Positions 17,072-24,070 of a DNA stretch of 29,149 nucleotides are shown in pieces. The notes beneath the pieces are model-generated. The model searched no databases. It was not told the DNA's origin and saw nothing but the letters and a program-made list of their open reading frames with translations. A program made the translations under genes and the position numbers. Location of the stretch: NCBI GenBank assembly GCA_002304925.1, contig DBPT01000021.1, positions 71,621 through 100,769 of the forward strand. Direction: 5' to 3'. Numbering within the stretch: the stretch's first letter is position 1; every line of letters starts with the position of its first letter. The DNA is from Prolixibacteraceae bacterium UBA1413 (GTDB lineage: Bacteria > Bacteroidota > Bacteroidia > Bacteroidales > Prolixibacteraceae).

Positions 17072-19445
17072 TCAAGATAGACTTCAGATTGCTATAAGAC
17101 TGATTGTCAACTCCTTTCTTCTTTGGGCGCTGACGGGTTTGGGATGGCCAGCCCAGGCACAACGTTTCATTTCAGGCTATGTGAAGGAAAAGGAATCCGG
17201 CGAACCCTTGATCGGGGCGAGTGTCTTTATTCCGGGAACCCATAACGGGGTTGCCACCAACAGCTCCGGCTTTTATGTTATTAAACTTCCGGATAATGAT
17301 TCGTTGAAACTGATTGCATCGTTTATCGGTTATCGCTCTGTGACCAAAGTAATTTTGCCGGGGAGGGACCTCAGCGTTGATTTTCACCTTGACAGAGGGC
17401 TGGAACTGGAAGAAATTAAAGTCAAAGCCCCGCTGATGAGCGAAAACCGGTTTGGCTCCAATGCAATGGAAATTCCTGTGAGCGAACTGAAATCCTTACC
17501 CTCCCTGGGCGGACAAACCGACCTGGTCCGAAGTTACCAGTTTTTGCCCGGCGTGCAGGGAGGTACCGAAGGAAAGGCCGGAATGTACGTCAGGGGAGGC
17601 AGCGACGACCAGAACCTGGTACTTCTGGACGGTTTCCCGCTTTACTACATCAACCATTTGGGTGGATTCACCTCCCTTTTCGATCCGGAGGCCGTGAAAA
17701 ACTTCAAGCTGTATAAAGGCGGATTTCCTGCCCGTTACGGCAACCGCCTGTCATCGGTGCTGGATGTCAGCCTGAAGGAGGGCGACAAGTTCCAAAGGAG
17801 GAACACCCTGACTCTCGGACTGATATCGGGGAGCTTTAGTTCCGAAGGTCCGGCTTTTAAAGAGAAAGGTTCTTATTTCATTTCTCTGCGGAGGATGTGG
17901 CTCGACTTCCTTACGCGGCCGGCTTCTTACCTGGTTTTTGAGCGAAGCAGCATAGGATACAATTTTTACGATTTCAATTCCAAGATCATTTACCAGCCCA
18001 GTCCGTCCGACAAATTCTTTTTCAGCCTTTTTTCAGGCGACGACAACCTGATGTTAGACTACCGTAACAAACTGTTTTCTCCAGGGGTCCGCTCTTACCA
18101 ACGCAACCGCTGGGGTAATTTCCTGACCGCCTCCCGCTGGGAACACACTTTTTCGCCGCAGTTGGTTCTGAATACCAGGCTTTCTTTCACGAAATACCGT
18201 TTCCTGGATAAAGATTACTACCGGAACGAACCCCTCAAAACGGGTTTCAATAATGACTTCAGAAGCCGGATCAGGGATTTTGGATGGAACAACGACCTGG
18301 ATATCTTCCTTTCCAACCACTGGCAGGTCAAAGCCGGCGCTGCTCTGGTTCTGCATCTTTTTGAACCCGGAAATACCAAAATAAGGAACTATGCGAAAGG
18401 TGAGGTCTTTTCAGACAAAGCCTTTTCCAACCTGACTCCCGTGTGGGAAAGTACATTGTACATTGAGAATCCGGTCTCTTTCAACAGGCTGAACCTCAAT
18501 GCCGGGTTCAGGTTGGCCGGTTTTTACCTGAAAAACAAGACCTACCTCTACCCTGAAACCAGGTTCTCATCCTCCCTGGAACTCTTTAAAAATATCAGGC
18601 TGAAAACCTCTTATGCGGAAATGCACCAGTTGGTCCATATGTTTGAAAATCAGGTGGCTGGTTTTGGTACCGAGTTCTTTTTTCCTTCCACCGCTTCGAT
18701 AGCTCCTTCATGGTCGCGGATTGCCAGCATGGGTCTGGAAAAAGAAACCGAAAATTACCAGTCCGGAATTGATTTCTACCTGAAAAAGATGGGTAATCTG
18801 GTCAGCATGAAGGAGGGGGAATCGTTCCAGGGAAATGCCATCGACTGGGAGGGACGGGTGGTACAGGGAACCGGCAGGGCGAAAGGAATGGAACTTTTTC
18901 TCCGGAAGAAAACAGGCGACCTGACCGGCTGGATCAGCTATTCCCTGGCCAAGGCCAATCGCCGGTTCCCCGGCATCAATGAAGGTAAACCTTTCCCTTT
19001 CTCATTTGACCGGCGGCACCAACTCAACCTGGTGGTGAGCTATCAATTATCGGAGGAATGGAAATTTGCTGCCGACTGGGTATATGGTACAGGATACCCG
19101 ATCACCCTGGCCATAGGGAAACAAACCATTCTGACCCCCGCATATTACAACGGTGAAATCACAGATTTATATAAAAACCATTCATCTGGGGAATATTATG
19201 GTGGCAGGAATGGTTTCCGGATGAAGGATTATCACAGGTTGGACATAGGTTTTACCCATACCAGACAGAAATACGGGAAGGAACGGATCTGGAATTTCAG
19301 TGTTTACAATGTATACAATCGTCAAAATCCCTATTATTACTTCTACAAAGAAAGGAAGCCGTGGCAGGGAGATTATACCACTGAACTCTATCAGGCCAGT
19401 TTTATTCCGATATTTCCCTCTGTGAGTTACACCCTGAAATTTTAA
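17064..19445 (+). CDS. TonB-dependent outer-membrane receptor with N-terminal carboxypeptidase-like domain
   Basis: The 793-residue protein has a signal peptide (about residues 1-31, ending PAQAQ) and a carboxypeptidase-regulatory-like domain (about 34-115, with SGYVKEKESGEPLIGASVF). A TonB plug (about 120-225, with GGQTDLVRSYQFLPGVQGG and VRGGSDDQNLVLLDGFPLY) and a 22-strand-type barrel follow, ending in PSVSYTLKF. The ATG at 17064 is used because it yields the signal peptide and overlaps the DUF4249 stop; an upstream start at 17004 would not. It imports an unknown large substrate across the outer membrane using TonB energy. The operon runs opposite to the metabolic cluster that surrounds it. 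Confidence 0.92.
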   Translation: MNNQDRLQIAIRLIVNSFLLWALTGLGWPAQAQRFISGYVKEKESGEPLIGASVFIPGTHNGVATNSSGFYVIKLPDNDSLKLIASFIGYRSVTKVILPGRDLSVDFHLDRGLELEEIKVKAPLMSENRFGSNAMEIPVSELKSLPSLGGQTDLVRSYQFLPGVQGGTEGKAGMYVRGGSDDQNLVLLDGFPLYYINHLGGFTSLFDPEAVKNFKLYKGGFPARYGNRLSSVLDVSLKEGDKFQRRNTLTLGLISGSFSSEGPAFKEKGSYFISLRRMWLDFLTRPASYLVFERSSIGYNFYDFNSKIIYQPSPSDKFFFSLFSGDDNLMLDYRNKLFSPGVRSYQRNRWGNFLTASRWEHTFSPQLVLNTRLSFTKYRFLDKDYYRNEPLKTGFNNDFRSRIRDFGWNNDLDIFLSNHWQVKAGAALVLHLFEPGNTKIRNYAKGEVFSDKAFSNLTPVWESTLYIENPVSFNRLNLNAGFRLAGFYLKNKTYLYPETRFSSSLELFKNIRLKTSYAEMHQLVHMFENQVAGFGTEFFFPSTASIAPSWSRIASMGLEKETENYQSGIDFYLKKMGNLVSMKEGESFQGNAIDWEGRVVQGTGRAKGMELFLRKKTGDLTGWISYSLAKANRRFPGINEGKPFPFSFDRRHQLNLVVSYQLSEEWKFAADWVYGTGYPITLAIGKQTILTPAYYNGEITDLYKNHSSGEYYGGRNGFRMKDYHRLDIGFTHTRQKYGKERIWNFSVYNVYNRQNPYYYFYKERKPWQGDYTTELYQASFIPIFPSVSYTLKF

Positions 19446-19465
19446 CTATTGGTAATTGCGACTTG

Positions 19466-19479
19466 CGAGGGGCCCCTCG
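19466..19479. terminator. GC-rich palindrome downstream of the TonB receptor
   Basis: CGAGGGGCCCCTCG is a perfect 14-bp palindrome 20 bp after the receptor stop. It could fold into a short hairpin that ends the transcript, but it has essentially no loop and no long T tract, so the terminator call is tentative. Confidence 0.3.
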
Positions 19480-19484
19480 TTCCC

Positions 19485-19640
19485 TCGTTCAAAGGTTCAA
19501 TGGCTTCGCCGTTCAATGCCTGCGGCTTCGCCTCGGCGTTCAAAGGCACTAAGTGCCGTTCAAAGGTTCAATGCCTTCGGCGTTCAATGGCACTACGTGC
19601 CGTTCAAAAGTTCAACGTGTTCATTCAGCTTCGCTGCATT
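19485..19640. repeat. Degenerate GTTCAA/hairpin repeat region
   Basis: About eight GTTCAA-type motifs alternate with short self-complementary units: GGCTTCGCC, GCCTTCGGC, GGCACTAAGTGCC and GGCACTACGTGCC. The region lies between the convergent TonB-receptor and HD-domain genes, and neither strand gives a credible protein. Several units could fold into UUCG-like hairpins. Function is unknown. Confidence 0.65.
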
Positions 19641-19730
19641 TTCTGTCGTCGCTCGGCATAGCTCAAGCAAGCTTGGCTCTACACTCACTCCTAAGAAAAT
19701 TGTTAATTGTAAATTGTTAATTGCTTATCC

Positions 19731-19790
19731 CCTCGTCTCTCAGTCTCTTAGTTCCCTAAGTCTCTAAGTCTCTGAGTCTCTCCGTCCCTA
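19731..19790 (-). repeat. 8-bp-period purine-rich repeat at the HD-gene 3' end
   Basis: About seven octamers of the form GTCTCTNA (plus strand) run into the HD-domain gene and include its TAG stop. In the sense of the HD gene it is purine-rich and resembles the runs at 2312-2359 and 26722-26790. Confidence 0.75.
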
Positions 19791-20339
19791 TTTCCCCCTT
19801 GTTTTGAACGGCAGAAAGGTCATAAAATCGGCATGGTGGACGATATAAGCTTCGGTAGTGCGCTTCACCAGGTCGCCTTCCCCGGCATGGGTGGCGATGA
19901 TGTGGCACACTTCCGGGGGGATGCCGCACTGTTCGGCTAAGGAGACCCCGCTGAAGGGGTGGCGGAGGTACTGGCCATATTTACCCTGGACGGCATTGCC
20001 ATTCCCGTCGAGTTCATATTCCAGCAGTTTGCCCACGTCGGCCAGGATGGCCCCGGAAATAAGCACGTCCATGTTGACGGGAAGTTCCCCGTGGTACATG
20101 GCGTTGACGGTGTTTCCGGCATCGCGGGCGATGTGAACCACCGACCGTTTGTGGTCCATAAAGGTAACCTTCAGGTCGGGACCGGCCAACAGGGTGAAAG
20201 GAATCCGGTTCAGGTCATCCGGGGTAAGCACACTCTTTTCGAAGGCCAGTTGCCACACACGGGCGGTTTTCTCCCGCAGGTCGGAATCTTTGATCCACTC
20301 CAGTTCGGGCCATAATGAATAAATTTCACCAATGTTCAT
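19788..20339 (-). CDS. HD-domain protein with an altered HD motif
   Basis: The 183-residue protein has the HD-superfamily layout: His63 in DHKRSV, then the usual HD position, His127 in RHPFSG, His151 in ATHAGEG and Asp171 in HHAD. At the signature itself the sequence reads GAILADVGK, with Ala100-Asp101 in place of His-Asp, so one metal ligand seems to be missing. HD proteins are usually metal-dependent phosphohydrolases; this one may be less active, bind metal differently or act as a sensor. It lies on the same strand as the pathway genes, downstream of the dehydrogenase gene and a DUF1016 fragment. Its link to lysine metabolism is positional only. Confidence 0.75.
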   Translation of the reverse strand: MNIGEIYSLWPELEWIKDSDLREKTARVWQLAFEKSVLTPDDLNRIPFTLLAGPDLKVTFMDHKRSVVHIARDAGNTVNAMYHGELPVNMDVLISGAILADVGKLLEYELDGNGNAVQGKYGQYLRHPFSGVSLAEQCGIPPEVCHIIATHAGEGDLVKRTTEAYIVHHADFMTFLPFKTRGK

Positions 20340-20413
20340 ACTTCAGTTTCTTCAATATTATTCTCGAAAAATGTTTTGAAAGCTTAAATTATTATTTGTC
20401 AATTTTATACGAT

Positions 20414-20749
20414 TTACTCATCGTCGTTTATTTTTTGGGTGAGTAACCGGTTTCGGGCAAATTCAAAGGAATGGCCATATTCATCCGTTAATTTAACAGC
20501 CAACGAATGCACGATTTGTTCTCCATAGTCTGCTCTGGAATTTTGTAAAAACTCCTGTTTTATTCTTTTCCCGATTTCCCAATACAACATGCTCATTGCG
20601 GCGTTTACTGTCTGGGCAAACTGGTTTCTGCTCTGTTCTACCAGGTTTTTAATTTCTCCAAAGAGAGTTTGCGCCTGCTTTATTACCATGTTGCTCATAA
20701 GCTTTTGCTTTTCCCCTTCTGCAGCGGCTTTATCGAAAGATAGGTTCAT
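20414..20749 (-). pseudogene. DUF1016 (YhcG-type) fragment
   Basis: The 111-residue open frame matches the N-terminal part of DUF1016/YhcG proteins (VNAAMSMLYWEIGKRIKQE, DYGEQIVHSLAVKLTDEYG). Full-length members run to roughly 330-350 residues and have a C-terminal PD-(D/E)xK nuclease domain, which is absent here. Similarity to the family stops just after EYGHSF and the last residues look unrelated or rearranged, so I call it a truncated remnant. It is AT-rich compared with the dehydrogenase gene beside it, whose stop is 30 bp away, and sits in a gap of the metabolic cluster. A short functional N-domain protein cannot be ruled out. Confidence 0.7.
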
Positions 20750-20779
20750 AACCTCTTCCCCCTGAGCTGGGTGTTATAA

Positions 20780-21976
20780 TTATAACTCTTTGATAATCGC
20801 CTCGGTCATTTCGATGGTGGAGGCGGCGCCCTGGGTGAGGACGGCGGGGCTGCCGGTGAGCTTCATCATATCGTAGGTGCGGACTTCCCCTTTGGCGACC
20901 ACGGAAGCGATGGCCTTGCGGATGAGTTGGGCTTTTCCCTGTTCCCCCAGGTAGTCGAGCATCATGCAGGCCGATTCGATCATGGCGATGGGATTGACGA
21001 TCGACACGGGGTAGTTGGCATATTTGGGCGCTGACCCGTGGGTGGGTTCAAAGACGGCCACGCCCGTATCGGGATTGACCTGGGCGCTGCAGGCAAATCC
21101 CAGTCCGCCGATAAGGCCCGCGAAAGCGTCGGAGACGATATCGCCGAACATGTTTCCGGCGACGATGACCCCGTAATCTTCGGGGTTCTTGGTGAGCCAC
21201 ATCATCTGGGCGTCGATGTTGGTGTTCCAGAGTTCGATTTGCGGGAATTCCGATTTTTGCATCTCCTGGGCCATCTTGTACATCATTCCTGAAGTTTCCC
21301 TGATGACATTGGGCTTCTCACAGAGGGTCACCGAGCGGTAGCCGTATTGGGCGGCATGGGTAAAAGCGGCATGGAGAATCCGGTGAGTCATCTTTTTGGT
21401 GAAGATGCGCGTGGAGACGGAGACTTCCTCCTTAGGGGCCCAGGCAAAGTTTTGCCTGAATTTGGGATGGGTCATCAGGGCGTCGTAGACCTGCTGCGGG
21501 GGATTGGTCCATTCGACGCCGCCATAAAGTCCTTCGGTATTCTGACGGAAGATGGCCACGTCGACCACCGGCTCTTCAATCTCTCCGGAAGCTCCCCTTC
21601 GGATGAAATTCAGGGGATTCCCGGGATAGGATTTGCAGGGGCGCAGGCAGATGTCGAGGCCGAAATGCTGGCGCAGACCCACGATCGGACTGGCATAGAC
21701 GAGGTTTTTGGCCTGGAGTTCCGGGGCCAGTTCCGCGAAAGCGGCATCCTTGGGTTTGGAGGTAATGGCTCCGAAGAGTCCGATTTTGTGTTTTTCGAGC
21801 AGGTCGAGGGTCCGTTGCGGCAGGGGGTTCCCCTCGCTGCGCCAAAACTCCCAGCCGATGTCTCCTTCGGTATATTCGGCATCAAATCCGGCAGCCTCCA
21901 GCACGCGGAGGGCCTGTTCCAGTACCACCCGGCCGATTCCGTCGCCGGGAAGGGTTACTATTGTTCTTGTGGTCAT
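20780..21976 (-). CDS. Isocitrate/isopropylmalate-type beta-decarboxylating dehydrogenase, candidate homoisocitrate dehydrogenase
   Basis: The 398-residue protein belongs to the isocitrate/isopropylmalate dehydrogenase family. It starts TIVTLPGDGIGRVV, has the substrate-loop motif RQNTEGLYGGVEW (about 141-153), the metal-binding aspartates in NMFGDIVSDAFAG (about 275-287) and the coenzyme loop EPTHGSAPKYAN (about 307-318). The NTEGLY loop resembles homoisocitrate and NAD-linked isocitrate dehydrogenases more than leucine-pathway enzymes. In this cluster I infer that it works in the carboxylating direction, 2-oxoadipate + CO2 + NAD(P)H to homoisocitrate. Canonical isocitrate oxidation is the main alternative. 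It starts 13 bp after an ORF6N remnant. Confidence 0.85.
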   Translation of the reverse strand: MTTRTIVTLPGDGIGRVVLEQALRVLEAAGFDAEYTEGDIGWEFWRSEGNPLPQRTLDLLEKHKIGLFGAITSKPKDAAFAELAPELQAKNLVYASPIVGLRQHFGLDICLRPCKSYPGNPLNFIRRGASGEIEEPVVDVAIFRQNTEGLYGGVEWTNPPQQVYDALMTHPKFRQNFAWAPKEEVSVSTRIFTKKMTHRILHAAFTHAAQYGYRSVTLCEKPNVIRETSGMMYKMAQEMQKSEFPQIELWNTNIDAQMMWLTKNPEDYGVIVAGNMFGDIVSDAFAGLIGGLGFACSAQVNPDTGVAVFEPTHGSAPKYANYPVSIVNPIAMIESACMMLDYLGEQGKAQLIRKAIASVVAKGEVRTYDMMKLTGSPAVLTQGAASTIEMTEAIIKEL

Positions 21977-21989
21977 ATCTCTATCTACT

Positions 21990-22462
21990 TTAATGAGTTA
22001 ATAACTGGTTTAATACTTGAAACAACAGGCTGTCCATACGAGAAAATGCAAACCATTTTTTACCCAGGTCCCTTAAAGATGCTCCTAAATGGCAAAGTTC
22101 ACTGTCATCAATAATTATAAACTTGTCATGGCTGTTTGAAAATATTCTGACATTGAGAGCATTGCTACTCCCTGCTCTGAGAAAACGTACGGGAGTGACC
22201 TTCTTTTTGAGGTCGCAATTTGCGACTGCAAATGTGTATTTTTTTTTGTGGTCTCAATCTGCGACCGCAACTCCTTCCATTCATTCTCCGTGAGCTGGAA
22301 CATGAATTCATGGGGAAAACGCTTTGCATTGCGTTTTACCTGTTCGTTTAATCGTTTTGTTTCCGTTCCATAGAAGTCAGCAAGGTGAAAATCAAACATA
22401 ACCTGCATGTCCCTTATAGTGAAAATCTGATTTTCAATCTGATGTAGTTTAAGATCCTCCAT
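21990..22462 (-). pseudogene. ORF6N-domain gene, internally deleted and frameshifted
   Basis: The first frame (22462 to 22115) encodes a normal ORF6N start (IRDMQVMFDFHLADFYGTET, RLNEQVKRNAKRFPHEFMFQ, SEQGVAMLS) and ends prematurely after 115 residues. In a shifted frame the sequence continues with NVRIFSNSHDKFIIIDD and HLGASLRDLGKKWFAFSRM, ending at a TAA at 21990-21992. From memory this resembles the C-terminal end of full-length ORF6N proteins. The middle part is missing, so the gene is a remnant with an internal deletion that joins the ends out of frame. ORF6N proteins are phage-regulator-like DNA-binding proteins. The remnant ends 13 bp before the dehydrogenase ATG and may now form its leader. 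Confidence 0.8.
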
Positions 22463-22510
22463 TCACTTTCGAAAACTAATTTTTCTGTTGGTAGATAATA
22501 TTTTGCATCT

Positions 22511-24070
22511 TCAATTGTCGGCTACCTGTCTGACCACGTCGATAACGGTTCCGTCGACCCATTTGATGGCGGCGACGATTTTGTCGGTAAAGCGGGGTTT
22601 GTCAGGTTTTCCGCAGATGGCTTCGGCCTCTTCCTTCAACTCGTGAATGGTCTTCACCGGCAATCCCGACCCTTTGACCTTTTCGAGCAGGTCGGTCCGC
22701 AAGGGATTGATGGCGATTCCCCGTTCGGTAACGATCACGTCGATAAGTTCTCCCGGTCCGCAGAGGGTGGTTACCTCGTCGACGATGACGGGGATGCGGT
22801 CGCGGAACAGGGGCAGGGCGATGATCGTGTTTTTGGCAAAGAGGCAGTTCTGCCATCCACCGATGCCGTGGAGGAGCAGCCCATCGGAGTGGGTCACCAC
22901 ATTCCCGTTGAAGTGGACGTCAATTTCGGTGGCGCCCAGGGAGACCATATCGATGAACTGGGCGAAGTTGCCCTTGGAATGGTAATTATAAATATTGTTG
23001 ATGGTAAAGGGTATGTGGTTCCGGTTTTCGTTGAGGGAGCGGATAGATTCGGTATCGAAAACCTGGCCGTCTAAGATGTACTCCATGGTGCCGTCGAGGA
23101 GCATCCCGGTCATGAAGCGGGTGGTTCCCCCGAAGCCTACCCTGATCTTCCAGCCATTGCGTTTCATGATTTGGTGCATGTATTCGGCAATGGCCAGGGA
23201 GATCCCTCCGGCGCCGGCCTGCACCACGCATCCGTCGTAGATGATGCCTGTATACTCGCAGAAGCGGGCGGTCATTTCAGCTATGATGAGGCGGTCGGGA
23301 CTACGGGTGATCTGGGTGGTGCCGCCGATAATTTTTTCAGGCAGGCCCAGCTTGTCTACCGTCACCACTGAATCGACATAGTTACCTTCGATTTGCATGG
23401 GGAGGCAGGGAAAGGATACCAGATTATCGGTGACCACGATGACATGGGTAGCGTAACGCACGTCCATATCGGCATAGCTGAGGACACCGGTTGCCGAGGG
23501 TCCTGTCAGCCCGTTGGCGTTTCCGAAGGGATCGGCAGCGGGGGCTGCTACGACGGCGATGTCGATTTTTACCTCCCCGTCCTGTATGGCTTGCGTTCGC
23601 CCCCCATGGGAGCGGAGGACTGCTGTCTTCTTCATCCTTCCCTGTGAGGTGAATTCCCCCAGGGGACCGTTCATGCTTCCCTCGATATGGCTGATGGTGC
23701 CGTCTTCGAGGTAGGGGATGAGGTGGTTGTGACAGGGGAAGGAGGCTGAAGGAAACCAGCGAAGATTTCTGATCCCCATGTCGTGGGCGATGTCAAAGAT
23801 CCTGTTGGCCACGAAATCCCCATCGCGAAGGTGGTGGTGGGTAGAGATAGTCATGCCGTCACACAGTCCGGCTTTTACCAGCGCATCCTTCAGGGAGGTG
23901 GTCACCTTGTTCCCGTCGGAGGGGAAGAGGGCACAGGAGGGGAGGGGTGGCGCGTATTTGTTGCCTAGGGGGATATATTTCCCTACACCCTGGTAGGGGA
24001 TGACCGGTTCCCCGTTGATTTCGAGGGGGACCCAGCGGCCTGCTTCGTTTTTTACCAGTTTATCCTTCAT
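22511..24070 (-). CDS. citF: Citrate lyase alpha subunit-like protein (CitF), candidate homocitrate lyase subunit
   Basis: The 519-residue protein matches CitF throughout: TTSLKDALVKAGLCDGMTIS and THHHLRDGDFV near residues 57-90, GQGRM-like and GGRTQAIQDGEV segments, QAGAGGISLAIAEYM, and VTERGIAINPLR near 445. CitF transfers the citrate moiety onto the acyl carrier protein, releasing acetate. Length fits the family. Its ATG lies inside the end of the upstream CitD-CitE gene (11-bp overlap), indicating translational coupling and a complex. No citrate transporter or CitC, CitX or CitG gene is visible, whereas lysine-pathway genes are, so homocitrate is a plausible substrate. Citrate is the alternative. 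Confidence 0.9.
   Translation of the reverse strand: MKDKLVKNEAGRWVPLEINGEPVIPYQGVGKYIPLGNKYAPPLPSCALFPSDGNKVTTSLKDALVKAGLCDGMTISTHHHLRDGDFVANRIFDIAHDMGIRNLRWFPSASFPCHNHLIPYLEDGTISHIEGSMNGPLGEFTSQGRMKKTAVLRSHGGRTQAIQDGEVKIDIAVVAAPAADPFGNANGLTGPSATGVLSYADMDVRYATHVIVVTDNLVSFPCLPMQIEGNYVDSVVTVDKLGLPEKIIGGTTQITRSPDRLIIAEMTARFCEYTGIIYDGCVVQAGAGGISLAIAEYMHQIMKRNGWKIRVGFGGTTRFMTGMLLDGTMEYILDGQVFDTESIRSLNENRNHIPFTINNIYNYHSKGNFAQFIDMVSLGATEIDVHFNGNVVTHSDGLLLHGIGGWQNCLFAKNTIIALPLFRDRIPVIVDEVTTLCGPGELIDVIVTERGIAINPLRTDLLEKVKGSGLPVKTIHELKEEAEAICGKPDKPRFTDKIVAAIKWVDGTVIDVVRQVADN

Noticed and set aside
19449..19767. Two overlapping plus-strand open frames after the TonB receptor
   Set aside because: They translate the GTTCAA and GTCTCTNA repeats and give repetitive peptides in both frames.
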